Under the pieces are notes generated by a model. It saw only the letters and a program-made list of their open reading frames with translations, had not been told where the DNA came from and ran no database searches. A DNA stretch of 64,000 nucleotides from Roseateles sp. SL47 (lineage in GTDB: Bacteria; Pseudomonadota; Gammaproteobacteria; Burkholderiales; Burkholderiaceae_C): positions 3,472,001 to 3,536,000 of the forward strand of contig NZ_CP113068.1 of NCBI RefSeq assembly GCF_026625885.1, in the 5' to 3' direction. Shown piece after piece: positions 35,458 to 44,839 of this stretch (positions within the stretch are counted from its first letter, which is position 1; every line of letters begins with the position of its first letter). The translations under genes and the position numbers were made by a program.

Positions 35458-36084
35458 ATGATCTTGTTGATGCCCCTGCGCCGTTCACGTGTCCTGGCTG
35501 GTATTGCGGCGCCAGCATCCGCAGCGGCCTTGCTGGCGCTTGCATCGTTGATGTGGGCGCCATCTGCTGTATCTGCGGCATCCACAGCCACAGCCACAGC
35601 CACAGCCGCCACAGCCGCCACAGCCCGGGATGCCACTACGCTGCGCTTTGAGTCGGGCTTCACCGGCCCCGCTCCCGCGAACTGGCCTGTGGATGCGCCC
35701 CCAGTGCGCTTCTACATCCTGCCGGGGTCGTCCGCGCCCTCCTGCGGCCTGCTGGTGCCAGACCGCAAGCGTGTTGTGCCACTGGTGGAGACAGACGACG
35801 GCCAGGACTTCCCGCAATGCATCGGCATCGCCGCGACGCTCGTGTTCAATCACGGTGCGGAGCGCTACCTGCTCTTGAGAGTGCGCCAGAGAGACACCCG
35901 GGAGGACACCAGCCTGACGGACCTGTTGTTCCTCGATCGCGGCGGCATTCCGCAGGCGCTGGATGATCTCAACGATGCAGCGGCCCCGTCCGGCAAACCG
36001 CTCGGCCAGGTGGCCAGCTGGCTGCGTGCCCGGTGGCAGCGGCAAGGCGCTCCCACGGCTGCGAGGAAGACCTCAGGCCGTTGA
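35458..36084 (+). CDS. Secreted hypothetical protein (208 aa)
   Basis: This 208-residue protein has an N-terminal signal (LAGIAAPASAAALLALASLMW, cleavage near VSAAS), followed by a low-complexity Ala/Thr stretch encoded by a CACAGC hexanucleotide repeat (35582-35625). The mature part contains PVRFYILPGSSAPSCGLLVP with one Cys, LVETDDGQDFPQCIGIAATLVF with another, and a YLLLRVRQRDTREDTSLTDLLFLD segment. The two Cys could form a disulfide in the periplasm. I recognise no family. Its stop overlaps the convergent glycosyltransferase gene by 12 bases. Confidence 0.65.
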   Translation: MILLMPLRRSRVLAGIAAPASAAALLALASLMWAPSAVSAASTATATATAATAATARDATTLRFESGFTGPAPANWPVDAPPVRFYILPGSSAPSCGLLVPDRKRVVPLVETDDGQDFPQCIGIAATLVFNHGAERYLLLRVRQRDTREDTSLTDLLFLDRGGIPQALDDLNDAAAPSGKPLGQVASWLRARWQRQGAPTAARKTSGR

Positions 36085-37251
36085 AGCCTGCTGAAGCCAG
36101 TAGCGCAGGCGTAGCGCGCGGATCAACCACCCCCGGCGCACATACGCGGCATACAACTCCGGCAGACGCATGGGGCAGGAGCGTTCAAAGGAGGCCTTGA
36201 AGCAGGCCACCTTGCTGCCGTATTGATCATCCGGCAGCGCAGCTCGGGCTGTACGCGCGGTGCCGATGAAGTTGCAGGCCGTGAAATGGCTCCAGGCGAA
36301 GCGTGCCGCTTCGTCCAGCTGTTGACCCGCCACCAGCGCCGGCAGCGTCAGCAGCGACTCCGCCAGATGCTCAGCCTTGACGAGAGAAGGCGTGGCCAGA
36401 ATGGAGCCCTCACGCTGGCGGTACGCCACCCACACCTGCGGCTCATACCAGATGGTGTCAGCGCGCAGGGCCAACGGCGCGGCCAGAGATACGTCCTCGA
36501 AATAGCGCCCGGCTGGGAAGCGCAACCCGGCCCAGACGCTGCGCTTGGCGATCTTGGACCAGCAGTGCAAATGCCCCGCCTGGAACAGCCCGCGGATGAC
36601 CAGAGCCGGGTCGGAAAACATCCGGCGTGCCGGCCCTGCAAAGGTGCGGCGGTGGCGTTCACCTCGCAGGCGGTGCTTGAGGCGCGGCCGTTCCCGCCAC
36701 ACCGAGAAGTCACACAGCACGAGCGAAGGCGCCTGGCGCTGAATCACCTCTCGGAGCTGCTGGACCGAACCCGGCACGAGGCAGTCGTCGGAGTCCAGGA
36801 ACCAGATGTAGTCACCCCGAGCGGCATCCAGCAGTGCATTGCGAACGACGGATATGCCCTGATTCTCGGTATGGAAGATATTGACGATGCGGACGCTGGG
36901 GGAAGCGAACTCCTGTTCCAGCGTGCGCATCAGGTCCCCGGACCCGTCGGTTGAGCAGTCGTCCAGCATCAGGATTTCGATACCCTCGTCACATTGCGAG
37001 GCGGCGGAGACGAGGCATTCCCGCAGATAGCGGCTGACGTTGTAGACCGGGATCAGGATGGACAGCCAAGGCTGACCAGTGCGCGGCTGAGGCGCCGCAG
37101 GGTTCGCACCGACGTCCCCACCGCCGACGGCGCTGCTGGAATACGCCCCCAGAGCGTCCCGCTGCAGGGGACCGGAAGGCCGCGCCTCGCTTGACACCCG
37201 CAAAGCTGCGGGGGACACCAGGGAGCGTGAGAGGGGCGCAGCGGTGAACAT
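36073..37251 (-). CDS. Family 2 glycosyltransferase
   Basis: This 392-residue cytosolic glycosyltransferase with a GT-A fold probably adds a sugar to a cell-surface glycan. The catalytic domain starts near residue 62: LSILIPVYNVSRYLRECL (nucleotide-binding strand), ILMLDDCSTDGSGDLM (DD motif), NQGISVVRNALLDAARGDYIWFLDSDDCL (DSDD metal-binding motif, 'DxD'). The N-terminal 60 residues are polar and Ala/Ser/Gly-rich and probably disordered. The C terminus is helical without membrane segments. No other polysaccharide genes are near, so its pathway is not clear. Confidence 0.88.
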   Translation of the reverse strand: MFTAAPLSRSLVSPAALRVSSEARPSGPLQRDALGAYSSSAVGGGDVGANPAAPQPRTGQPWLSILIPVYNVSRYLRECLVSAASQCDEGIEILMLDDCSTDGSGDLMRTLEQEFASPSVRIVNIFHTENQGISVVRNALLDAARGDYIWFLDSDDCLVPGSVQQLREVIQRQAPSLVLCDFSVWRERPRLKHRLRGERHRRTFAGPARRMFSDPALVIRGLFQAGHLHCWSKIAKRSVWAGLRFPAGRYFEDVSLAAPLALRADTIWYEPQVWVAYRQREGSILATPSLVKAEHLAESLLTLPALVAGQQLDEAARFAWSHFTACNFIGTARTARAALPDDQYGSKVACFKASFERSCPMRLPELYAAYVRRGWLIRALRLRYWLQQASTA

Positions 37252-37629
37252 GGATAACGTACGGAGTTACGCCCATGAGTGTCTTCAAATCCTGTGCATT
37301 TTTATCAGTATTTTGTGAGCGCTTTGATAAATGTTGCGCAAGGTGTGACAAGCGCCACCCCTGCATCCCGTTCAAGGGAGAGCCGGGCTGAGCGGGTGCG
37401 CATATTCCTTTCTGAGCACCGCAGAACACTTGGTAGAGCAGCTGCTTCTGTCGTGCGAGGTCCTTCGTCACCATCGGCAGGCCCTTCCATCGAGCGTGCA
37501 GTTACGTGTGATGCCGCACCGACACGCCGCAGGAATCGGCGCACCCTGAATCGATCAAGGCAGAACGCGTCCCGGCGACGGGAACACCGCGTGAGTGCGC
37601 CACCTTCCACCTCCAACATCGGAATCCCC

Positions 37630-37776
37630 ATGACCAAGCGTCAACACGGCAACAAGGAATTGAAGAAGCCGAAGCAGGAGAAGCCCTCCGCAGAGCTGTC
37701 TCCCGCGTCCATCGCCTCGCCCGCTGCAACGCCCCCCGCAGCGCCTGCGCGGCGTCCCCGTGTGGGACGCCGGTAG
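37630..37776 (+). CDS. Small basic protein (48 aa)
   Basis: This 48-residue Lys/Pro/Ala-rich protein begins MTKRQHGNKELKKPKQEKP and ends PARRPRVGRR. The GNKEVKKPK-type opening resembles short basic proteins seen in many proteobacteria. The low-complexity tail looks disordered and could bind nucleic acid (inference). It lies 29 bases before a universal stress protein gene on the same strand, so it may be part of the same stress unit. The frame is open further upstream, but that part has no protein-like features. Confidence 0.5.
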   Translation: MTKRQHGNKELKKPKQEKPSAELSPASIASPAATPPAAPARRPRVGRR

Positions 37777-37805
37777 CGGCCTCGGGGGCCTATCAGGAGT
37801 TTCCC

Positions 37806-38255
37806 ATGCATGACTCCATCCTCGTCCCCATCGATGGCAGCCCGGCCTCTGAAGCCGGTCTTGCCATTGCCCAGGACATGGCGGAAGCGATGAACGTGCG
37901 GATTGTTCTGCTCCATGTCATCGACGCGGAGCCGCTCTTTCTGCAATCTGCGCGAGATTTCGAAGAGCACCGCAGTCGGCTTCGGGACTATGGGAATGAT
38001 TTGCTGGCGACGGCCGCAGTGGCCGTGCAGGACCGGGGCATTGCCGTGTCCTATCAGCTGAGAGAGACGATCGACTCCAACACCGCCGCCGTCATTACCG
38101 CCGAAGCGGTGGCGCAAGCGTGCGGTTTGATCGTGCTGGGCACGCATGGCCGACGCAAGCGGCGCGGACAGGTGCTGCTGGGGCGTGATGCGGAATGGGT
38201 GCTGCAAAACAGCACCGTGCCTGTGATGTTCGTCCGAGGGTCAGCGTCCGATTAG
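37806..38255 (+). CDS. Universal stress protein UspA family
   Basis: This 149-residue cytosolic stress protein has one Usp domain. SILVPIDGSPASEAGLAIAQDMA forms the first strand and nucleotide loop. The ATP-binding motif appears as GLIVLGTHGRRKRRGQVLLG, where the usual pattern is G-x2-G-x9-GS/T; here the second Gly pair is GRRKRRG...LLG. The protein ends STVPVMFVRG. It sits in a stress cluster with the small basic protein and the hemerythrin-domain gene. Expression is likely to respond to starvation or redox stress (family knowledge). Confidence 0.92.
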   Translation: MHDSILVPIDGSPASEAGLAIAQDMAEAMNVRIVLLHVIDAEPLFLQSARDFEEHRSRLRDYGNDLLATAAVAVQDRGIAVSYQLRETIDSNTAAVITAEAVAQACGLIVLGTHGRRKRRGQVLLGRDAEWVLQNSTVPVMFVRGSASD

Positions 38256-38350
38256 GAGGCTGATCCCGACAGGGCGACCTCAGCGGTGCGCCGTCACCTG
38301 CATGCGCCCGTGGGCCCCAGGCGACTGGCCGCGCCGTTGGATCAGGATCA

Positions 38351-38959
38351 TCAGGAAGCGGCCTCTTCTTCAAGCTCCGCCAGCAGCGCTTCCTTGCGTT
38401 CGCTGAGTTCAGTGCCGAGCGCGTCCAGGTCGAGGTCGGTCTTGCGGACCTGTGGGAACAGCTCCTTCTCTTCTTCCTTGACGTGGTGGGCGATGTACTC
38501 GCCCAGCACCTTCACTTTGGCGTCGTAGAGAGCATCGGATGCGGAGCCTTCTGCAATCTGGGCGATCAGTTGCTTGGCGCTGGCATGCTCGACCTCTGCC
38601 TCGTCCAGCAGGTCTTCGCCCTCCTGCTCCTCCATGGCGTCACGTGCGGCGGGGTAGAAGATTTCTTCCTCGATGGTGGCGTGAATGGTGAGCTGGGCGC
38701 AGATCTCCTGCGCCAGTTGCTGCCGCAGGTCGTCGTCCCCGTCGTGGTCCACCAGCTTCTGATAGTCCTTGAAGAGCGCCTGCACTTCCTTGTGGTCGTC
38801 GGTCAGCCACTGGATGGCATCGATGGGCTTGCCGGTGTCCGACGCTGATGCGCTGGCTTTGCGCTCGGCGGCCGCCGTGGAGCTTTTGGTGATGGTGGCA
38901 GTCTTTGAAGTCTTGCTGGCGGCCGTTTTTGCGGCGCCCTTGGCAGGGGATGTGGACAT
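38351..38959 (-). CDS. Hemerythrin HHE-domain protein
   Basis: This 202-residue protein has a Lys/Ala/Thr-rich N-terminal tail (about 45 residues, resembling histone H1-like tails). It is followed by a hemerythrin-type four-helix bundle that binds a diiron centre: His in WLTDDHKEVQALF, His and Glu in LTIHATIEEEIFYPA, His in EVEHASAKQLI, and His and Glu in IAHHVKEEEKELFP. The family senses or handles oxygen and nitric oxide and links to redox stress. Its place next to uspA supports a stress role. The basic tail suggests DNA or membrane association (inference). Confidence 0.9.
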   Translation of the reverse strand: MSTSPAKGAAKTAASKTSKTATITKSSTAAAERKASASASDTGKPIDAIQWLTDDHKEVQALFKDYQKLVDHDGDDDLRQQLAQEICAQLTIHATIEEEIFYPAARDAMEEQEGEDLLDEAEVEHASAKQLIAQIAEGSASDALYDAKVKVLGEYIAHHVKEEEKELFPQVRKTDLDLDALGTELSERKEALLAELEEEAAS

Positions 38960-39612
38960 GGCGTTTCCTTGGCTGGGTGGCCCAGTGAGGCGCACCTGGC
39001 GGGTGATGAAGGGGGAGGGTGAAGGGGACCACGCAAGCGCTCGGGGCGGGCGGTCCAGGAGTCCCGGGAAGCCGGGATCCCTGGGTCCATGCAAGAACGG
39101 GGCCGCTGCGGACTGAGGGCGTGTAAAGACGCGACCGCTCGGCATGGCGCCGGGGAGGCCGCTCTACGCGCGATCGCGGACTGGCAGTACGACCGGATCC
39201 ATCGTTGCTGGAACCACCCGGAGCCACCGGTAATTGCCACCGAAATCAAGGAACCGTAGAGAGAACTTCCCGACTGCGGGGGGCGGCGTAGTACCGCGTG
39301 GGGGAGGCGTGGGGGGAGCGTGGTGTGGGCCCACACCCTCGCCGCGACCCCCATCCTGGGTGGGGCTCCATAGGGAAAAGTCGCTCCTGGCAGGGGCGTC
39401 TGCGGCGGGGGCGATGCGGGCATGGCGCGTCAGGGGCGTCGTATGCCAGCACGGTGGCGTCGCTTGTCATCACGCCCTCATGGGCATGGCCTCAAGATCA
39501 TGTCGCTGCGCTACCAACACCCGTTCTGCTGCGCCTTGCGGTACATCCCGAATCAGCGCATGCTCAGTGGCTGCGGAGCCCACCGGCGACTCCTTGGAAC
39601 AACGAAACCACC
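38960..39612. other. Intergenic region, no gene seen
   Basis: These 653 bases separate the divergent hemerythrin and PHB-depolymerase-like genes. The frame of the latter is open upstream to 39298 but shows no protein-like sequence. I see G-rich stretches (39297-39325) but no structure that I can name. Confidence 0.5.
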
Positions 39613-40770
39613 ATGATCAATCCAGACTTTCAACGAATGATGGCGCGTGCCGCCTTGCAGACGCGTCGTGCGGACTTGGCGGGGGCAACTCGCACCATTC
39701 AGCAGGCTTTGTCCGGTGTGACGCACGCAGCTGCCGACGACCAGGACGGCGATGTGATCGATGTCGAGGCCCGTGTGATCAACGACACGCAGGAGGGCAT
39801 CGAGACGACGGTGAAGACGCGGCCCGGGGAGGCCCCCCGTCCGGGTCCCGCAGCGGATGTGCGTGAGGACGCTCGTGAGGACACTCGTGAGGGCCGGTTT
39901 CTGGCTGCCACCTTCACCCGCGCCAGCATCTCGATCAACTACAAGCTGTATGTACCACCGGGTGACGCCGCCGAGCCGCGCCCGCTGCTGCTGATGCTGC
40001 ACGGTTGCAAGCAGGACCCCGACGACTTTGCTGCCGGCACGCGGATGAATGAAGTGGCGCGCCGCCACGGCTGGCTGGTGCTGTATCCGGAACAGTCGGC
40101 CGCCATGAATCCACAGTGCTGCTGGAGTTGGTTCAAGTCCAGCCACCAGCAGCGAGGGCGCGGTGAGCCTGCCTTGTTGGCGGCCTTGACGCGTCATGTG
40201 ATGGAGACCCATGCCGTGGATGCCCGGCAGGTGCATGTGGCGGGGCTATCCGCCGGCGGCGCGATGGCGACCGTGATGGGGCAGGTCTACCCGGAGTTGT
40301 TTGCCGCCGTGGGTGTGCATTCCGGGCTTCCCTTCGCCGTGGCCGCCAACGCCACCGAAGCCTTGGCCCGCATGCGCAGCGGCCCTGGCGCGCGTGAGAT
40401 CCACCCCGGCGTCAAGCCCGTCCGCGCGGTACCAACCATCGTGTTCCATGGCACGCGCGACATGACGGTGCATCCGCTCAACGGTGAACGTGTGTATGTG
40501 GACGCCGTGGCGGGCGTGGCTGGCAGCGAGCGTATTGAAAACGGCCGCGAGGGCGGGCGCCCCTACACCCGCCGCAGCTACTTCGATGCCAACGGGCAGT
40601 CGCAGGCCGAGCTGTGGCTGGTGGAAGGGGCCGGGCATGCCTGGTCGGGCGGTGACCAGGCGGGCTCGCATGCCGACTGGCAAGGTCCGGATGCGGCCGG
40701 TCAGATGATTTGCTTCTTCTCCGCGCATCCCCTGGCAGCCGATCGCCCGGTGGATCGGTCTCCGGCCTAA
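39613..40770 (+). CDS. PHB depolymerase-family esterase
   Basis: This 385-residue alpha/beta hydrolase of the esterase PHB depolymerase family (LpqC-like) cleaves polyhydroxybutyrate or related esters. It has a non-conserved helical N-terminal region (about 95 residues) and then SINYKLYVPPG. The oxyanion motif is LLMLHGCKQDPDDFAAGTRM, WSWFKSSHQQRGRGEP is family-typical, the nucleophile is VAGLSAGGAMA (Ser), the Asp is in FHGTRDMTVHPLNG, and the His in VEGAGHAWSGG. There is no clear signal peptide, so it may act on intracellular polymer. The stop overlaps the convergent histidine-kinase stop by four bases. Confidence 0.9.
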   Translation: MINPDFQRMMARAALQTRRADLAGATRTIQQALSGVTHAAADDQDGDVIDVEARVINDTQEGIETTVKTRPGEAPRPGPAADVREDAREDTREGRFLAATFTRASISINYKLYVPPGDAAEPRPLLLMLHGCKQDPDDFAAGTRMNEVARRHGWLVLYPEQSAAMNPQCCWSWFKSSHQQRGRGEPALLAALTRHVMETHAVDARQVHVAGLSAGGAMATVMGQVYPELFAAVGVHSGLPFAVAANATEALARMRSGPGAREIHPGVKPVRAVPTIVFHGTRDMTVHPLNGERVYVDAVAGVAGSERIENGREGGRPYTRRSYFDANGQSQAELWLVEGAGHAWSGGDQAGSHADWQGPDAAGQMICFFSAHPLAADRPVDRSPA

Positions 40771-41897
40771 GCCAGCCGGTGGAGCGGCATTGCCATCGTG
40801 AAAATGCAGCCCACCCCAGGCAGGTCTTGCACCGATAACTCCCCGCCATCCGCTTCCACGCTGCGTTTGGCGATGGACAGCCCCAGGCCCAGACCCCGTT
40901 CGTCGTTGAACCCCTGCTGGAACGGCTCGAACAGGCGGTTCGCTGCACCGGCGCCGAGTCCGCCGCAATGGTCTCCCACATCGATCATCGTCCAGTCGCC
41001 ATCGGTATGGGCATTCAGCGTGATGCTGGTGCCGGGCTGGGTGAACTTGAAGGCGTTCTGCAGCAGGTTCCCCAGCGCGGCGAGCAACAACTCGCGGTTG
41101 CCGTGAAGGGCGATGCCTTCATCGACCTCCGAAATCGTCAGCGTGCAACCGGTATCCAAGGCATAGAGCTCCGCCACCAGGCCCGCATCCGCCAAGAAGT
41201 CCGCGAGGGAGAACTGTCGAGGGTGCAGCGTCGACCGCGCAGTTTCTCGCACTGACGCCAGAGCTTCATCAATCAATCTGCCGAGCGCATCGAGGCTGCG
41301 TTTGAGCACGGCCGCCGTTGAGCCGGAGACCGGCAACTTGCCGGATTCCAGTGCGGAGAACGCCAGGGTCGCGGTGTGCAGATAGTTGCGCAGCTCATGC
41401 GCCAGCATGCCCAGCCGTTGGTTTTCTTCCTGCGCCTGGCGCCGCGCCACCTGTTTGTCCCGCTGAGCGGCGAATTCCGACACGGCGTCCGCAATGGCGT
41501 TGTCCAGGCAGCGGTTGAGCGTGCGGAACTCCTCCACACTGAAGGGGGCGTCGCGTTCAACGGCGAGGTCAGTGATGGCCTGGCAAAGGTCGCCATAGTC
41601 GTGCACCACCTGATCGACCGTATAGCCCAAGCCGAGCAGTTCGTGGCCGTGTTTCGCAGCGGAGAGCCCCATCTCGGACAGCGCTGAAGCATCGCCGCCG
41701 GCCGGGCCGGAGATCATCATGCCGCCGGGGCCGTCACCGTCTTCTTCGGCTGCCAGCGTGCGGGCCAACTGGTCCAGGAAGAGCGGAATGCCGTGATTGA
41801 GTTGCTCACGCGTGGCGCCACGGGAGGGCCGCAAGGCCACCTTGTCCTTGCAGCGCTGAATCAGTTCGTCGCGATTGTTGAGCAGAAAGCCGCGCAT
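40767..41897 (-). CDS. Sensor histidine kinase (soluble)
   Basis: This 376-residue cytosolic histidine kinase has an N-terminal RsbRD-like helical sensor (residues 1-140, with FLLNNRDELIQRCKDK and YGDLCQAITD), a H-box MLAHELRNYLHTA (phosphoacceptor His near 167) and an HATPase domain. The HATPase has LLAALGNLLQNAFKFTQPG (N box), GDHCGGLGAGAANRLF (G1, the D-x-C-G-G-L form common in such kinases) and RGLGLGLSIAKRSVEADGG (G2). No response regulator gene is adjacent, so it is an orphan. The start follows the AGGAGT-like region. It has no membrane segments. Confidence 0.88.
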   Translation of the reverse strand: MRGFLLNNRDELIQRCKDKVALRPSRGATREQLNHGIPLFLDQLARTLAAEEDGDGPGGMMISGPAGGDASALSEMGLSAAKHGHELLGLGYTVDQVVHDYGDLCQAITDLAVERDAPFSVEEFRTLNRCLDNAIADAVSEFAAQRDKQVARRQAQEENQRLGMLAHELRNYLHTATLAFSALESGKLPVSGSTAAVLKRSLDALGRLIDEALASVRETARSTLHPRQFSLADFLADAGLVAELYALDTGCTLTISEVDEGIALHGNRELLLAALGNLLQNAFKFTQPGTSITLNAHTDGDWTMIDVGDHCGGLGAGAANRLFEPFQQGFNDERGLGLGLSIAKRSVEADGGELSVQDLPGVGCIFTMAMPLHRLA

Positions 41898-42161
41898 AGG
41901 TCCGTCCCACGTGAGGAGTTGAAGGCGTCCGTTTGGGGCTGCCGAGAGGGCACAGCGGCATCACGCCTGTGGGCGGCGCTTCAAGCGAGGAGAAACGGGG
42001 GATAGACAAGCCGCGCGAGTCCGTTTAGATCATTGAAGCACGTAATGCCTGTGCCCGCGCGTACGCTGCGCCTTTTCTTTTCAATCGCGTCCTCGTCCTC
42101 CATCGTTTGCTTCCCTGGGGCTTTGCGTGCCTAATGAGGCTCCTCAACGTTGGAGCGGTCA

Positions 42162-42458
42162 ATGAAACCCACCCTCAAAGCCCGCCCCAGCCACCGCCTA
42201 GCCGATCGCGCGCGAGGCCTTGCGCCTGCCGAACGCGCTGAATTGCAGCGTCAGGGGGCCAAAGCCGCCGCACGCGGCGACGGCTCCGCCGAGAACCCCA
42301 TGGACGACCGGTCCAATCAGCCCGCCACCACCGGTGAAACCGATGGCCTCTGGCAAGAGCGCAAGAACGCCTGGAACAGTGGCCATGAAGCCCAGATCAA
42401 GGTGGACGACAAGACCGGCGAGGGCGGCGAGTTTCGAAGTGCCAAGGATGAACACTGA
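42162..42458 (+). CDS. Small hydrophilic hypothetical protein (98 aa)
   Basis: This 98-residue very polar, probably disordered protein has Lys/Arg-rich N-terminal MKPTLKARPSHRLADRARG, an Ala/Gln helix (AERAELQRQGAKAAARG) and an acidic C terminus (VDDKTGEGGEFRSAKDEH). The ATG at 42162 follows GGAGCGG (42152-42158). No signal peptide is present. Composition resembles small stress-induced hydrophilic proteins, but no family is recognised. Confidence 0.55.
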   Translation: MKPTLKARPSHRLADRARGLAPAERAELQRQGAKAAARGDGSAENPMDDRSNQPATTGETDGLWQERKNAWNSGHEAQIKVDDKTGEGGEFRSAKDEH

Positions 42459-42619
42459 ACGGATCTGACCCGGGCCGCGGGCGTGCGGCCCACACCCGCC
42501 ACCGAGGTATGCTCCAGGCGGGATCCAAAAAAGGGAGTCGGTGAAGGCGCGGTAACACTTGCGCCCGGTGTCTGGACCAGCATCCAGAGGCCGCCAGAAC
42601 TCCGCGATGAGAGGAGCAA

Positions 42620-43471
42620 ATGGGTGTGGTCAAGCTGCTTTTGTTGAGCATCTTGCTGGCCATGGGGTGGCCGTGTTGTGGACGGGCGTTGGAACTTCAA
42701 GTGACGGTGCACGCCAGCGGCCCGCACGATCTCAGCGAGGCCTATGTCCGTGACCTGATCGCCCTGGCCCTCAGCAAGGCCCTGCCGCCGGGTTCGAAGA
42801 CCACCATGGTCACCACCGATCCGATGACCAAGACTCGGGCCATTTCCACACTGAAGAACGGGCAGCTGGCCGGATTTGTGCTGAACATCGCTGGACAGGT
42901 GGACGATGAAGCGCTCGTCAAGATCAATCTGCCGACGTTTCTTGGCGCCTCGGACTACCGGATCTGTTTTGGACGTGCCGCGCTGCGAGGGGCTCTTGCC
43001 GAGGTGAAAACGGTCGATGACCTCAAACCGTTCAGCTTTGCGCATGCCCTGGGCTGGGCCGACACACCGGTGATGCGGGCCAATGGCCTGAAGGTGATCG
43101 AAGTTCAGCGCATCGATTCCATTTTCAGGATGATGAGCATTGACCGCGTGGATCTGTTCTGCAGGAATCTCATCGAAGTGCTGTTTGAACTGGATGCCGC
43201 GCCTCCGGGCGTGGTGGTGATGGACGGTTTCCTGCTCAAGTACCCGGCGCCGCACTATCTGCATGTCCATGTGCGGGACCGGGCGCTGGCCGACCTTCTC
43301 CAGCAAGGCCTGCTGGCCGCTGTCCGCGACGGTTCGGCGCCCAGGCTGCTCAAGCGCTATCTCCTGCCATCCAGCAAACGCTTCGATCTGAAGCATCGCC
43401 GGGTTATACCGCTGACGGGTGGGTACGAATATTCCCGGGAATCGCTGCCGAAGCTGGACTTCCTGCCCTGA
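42620..43471 (+). CDS. Periplasmic solute-binding-like protein (SBP_bac_3-like)
   Basis: This 283-residue exported protein has a signal peptide (VVKLLLLSILLAMGWPCCG, cut near RALA/ELQ). The fold resembles bacterial extracellular solute-binding family 3, with two lobes suggested by VRDLIALALSKALPPGS, FVLNIAGQVDDEAL, FGRAALRGALAEVKTVDDL (lobe crossing) and RVDLFCRNLIEVLFELDA. The amino acid ligand motif is weak, so a role as sensor or scavenging receptor is possible. AGAGGAG (42609-42615) precedes the ATG by four bases. It is followed, 91 bases later, by a membrane-protein gene on the same strand. Confidence 0.7.
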   Translation: MGVVKLLLLSILLAMGWPCCGRALELQVTVHASGPHDLSEAYVRDLIALALSKALPPGSKTTMVTTDPMTKTRAISTLKNGQLAGFVLNIAGQVDDEALVKINLPTFLGASDYRICFGRAALRGALAEVKTVDDLKPFSFAHALGWADTPVMRANGLKVIEVQRIDSIFRMMSIDRVDLFCRNLIEVLFELDAAPPGVVVMDGFLLKYPAPHYLHVHVRDRALADLLQQGLLAAVRDGSAPRLLKRYLLPSSKRFDLKHRRVIPLTGGYEYSRESLPKLDFLP

Positions 43472-43562
43472 GTGTCTGGTGCCGGTCGTTTCGCCTCGGA
43501 TAGACTGGCTTGGGCAGGGTGGCCCCTGCTGACCTCGACCCTAGACGAGCCACAAGAACACT

Positions 43563-44342
43563 GTGCACTTTTCCAAAAACGCCCGCCGTCGTGCCCTCGC
43601 CATCCAACGCGTCAAAGACCGCCTGGACCGAGACTCCTTCCCCCGGATTCAGATGCTGTTGCTGGTGGGGCTCACCGGCGGATTCGGGCTGCTGTCGTCC
43701 TTCCTGCTACTGCTGTGCGGCGTGGATTCGATGGCCCTGCGCTACCCGCTGGCGCTGGCCTGTGCGTATCTGTTTTTCCTGTTTCTCATTGGCCTCTGGC
43801 TTCGGACCAATTCCCGCGATTACGTGGATGCACCGGACTTGCTGGACCTGGTGCCGACGCCGCGGCGCTCCGATGGCCTGTCCGGCTTTGACAGCGGTGG
43901 CGGTGGGGATTTCGGCGGCGGGGGAGCTTCGGCTTCGTTTGATGGCCCCCGCGTTGCCATCGACGACGCGGGCTCGTCGCTGGGGGCGGTCAAGGACACG
44001 GTGGGCGCCGCCTCCGACGCCGACGAACTGGCCATCCCGCTGCTGGCCATTGTGCTGGCCATTGGCATTGCATTGGCTTCCCTCTACGTGGTCTACATTG
44101 CGCCAGTGCTGTTTGCCGAGGTGATGGTGGACGGTGCGCTGTCGGTGGTGCTGTTCCGTCGATTGAACGGGCAGGGCGCTCAGCACTGGCTGGCCAGTGC
44201 CTTTCGTCGCACGGTGTGGGCGTTTGTGGCCACCGCTGTGTTTCTGATGGCGGTTGGTGCGGCCATGGGGGCTTATGCGCCGGGGGCAAAGTCCCTGGGG
44301 CAGGTCATGAAGCATGCGGCGGAGCTGCGCGCCCACAAATAA
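43563..44342 (+). CDS. Membrane protein of unknown function (259 aa)
   Basis: This 259-residue inner-membrane protein has four hydrophobic segments: two near the N terminus (MLLLVGLTGGFGLLSSFLLLL and ALACAYLFFLFLIGLWL), a Gly/Ser/Asp-rich disordered loop (about residues 100-150, with DSGGGGDFGGGGAS), then ELAIPLLAIVLAIGIALASL and a final FVATAVFLMAVGAAMGAY. A GTG start gives MHFSKNARRRALAIQ, an amphipathic positive leader. The Gly-rich cytosolic loop is reminiscent of periplasmic/secretion accessory proteins, but no family is recognised. It could be cotranscribed with the upstream binding protein. Confidence 0.62.
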   Translation: MHFSKNARRRALAIQRVKDRLDRDSFPRIQMLLLVGLTGGFGLLSSFLLLLCGVDSMALRYPLALACAYLFFLFLIGLWLRTNSRDYVDAPDLLDLVPTPRRSDGLSGFDSGGGGDFGGGGASASFDGPRVAIDDAGSSLGAVKDTVGAASDADELAIPLLAIVLAIGIALASLYVVYIAPVLFAEVMVDGALSVVLFRRLNGQGAQHWLASAFRRTVWAFVATAVFLMAVGAAMGAYAPGAKSLGQVMKHAAELRAHK

Positions 44343-44373
44343 GCGCCGCCTGCTGTCGCCTGTCCGAGGCGCC

Positions 44374-44413
44374 GTGTCCGTATCCGTATCCGTATCCGTG
44401 TGCGTGTCCGTGT
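44374..44413 (+). repeat. TCCGTA/TCCGTG hexanucleotide repeats
   Basis: Six to seven tandem copies of a 6-base unit (TCCGTA changing to TCCGTG and TGCGTG) begin 32 bases after the membrane-protein stop. The repeat is in non-coding DNA. Slippage is expected. Confidence 0.7.
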
Positions 44414-44839
44414 GTGGGGGGCAGATCTGGGCATGGGAATGATCCAGATGAATCGCCATCCATTCATCCGAATGAATGCAATGGTGCCAATTGAATGGGA
44501 GGGGCGCCTTCCAGGTGTTTTTGATTGGTTGGTTGAGGGGGGATGTTCAATGACATGGGCTGCGTGTGGTCCATCTCAAGGGCATCACCTTTGATGTGCA
44601 GGAAGACAAGCGTGTGGCCACCGACGCGTTCGAGATGGCCGTCAGCAGCCCCGACTGACGCGCCTCATCAAGTTGTATGACGCGCTGCCCGACTCAGGGG
44701 CTTGTGCCGCGACAGGGCGTGCGCTTCAATCAGCGACGAGTGAAACCGGTTTCCAGCGACAGACACAATACAAGCCGGCCACTCATCGGGATTCAGGCAC
44801 CGAACGCAAGTCTCGGCAGCAACCGAAGTTCGAGAATGG
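44414..44839. other. Leader of the peptide/oxidase operon with a short coding remnant
   Basis: These 426 bases precede the small peptide gene. From 44554 to 44658 the + strand reads as a coding-like tail, VVHLKGITFDVQEDKRVA and following to a TGA, without a start. It may be the end of a lost gene. The rest holds no feature that I can place. The promoter of the 44840 operon should lie here. Confidence 0.4.

Noticed and set aside
44554..44658. Coding-like tail before the small peptide gene
   Set aside because: No start, no known family and only about 34 codons; noted within the leader region instead of as a gene.
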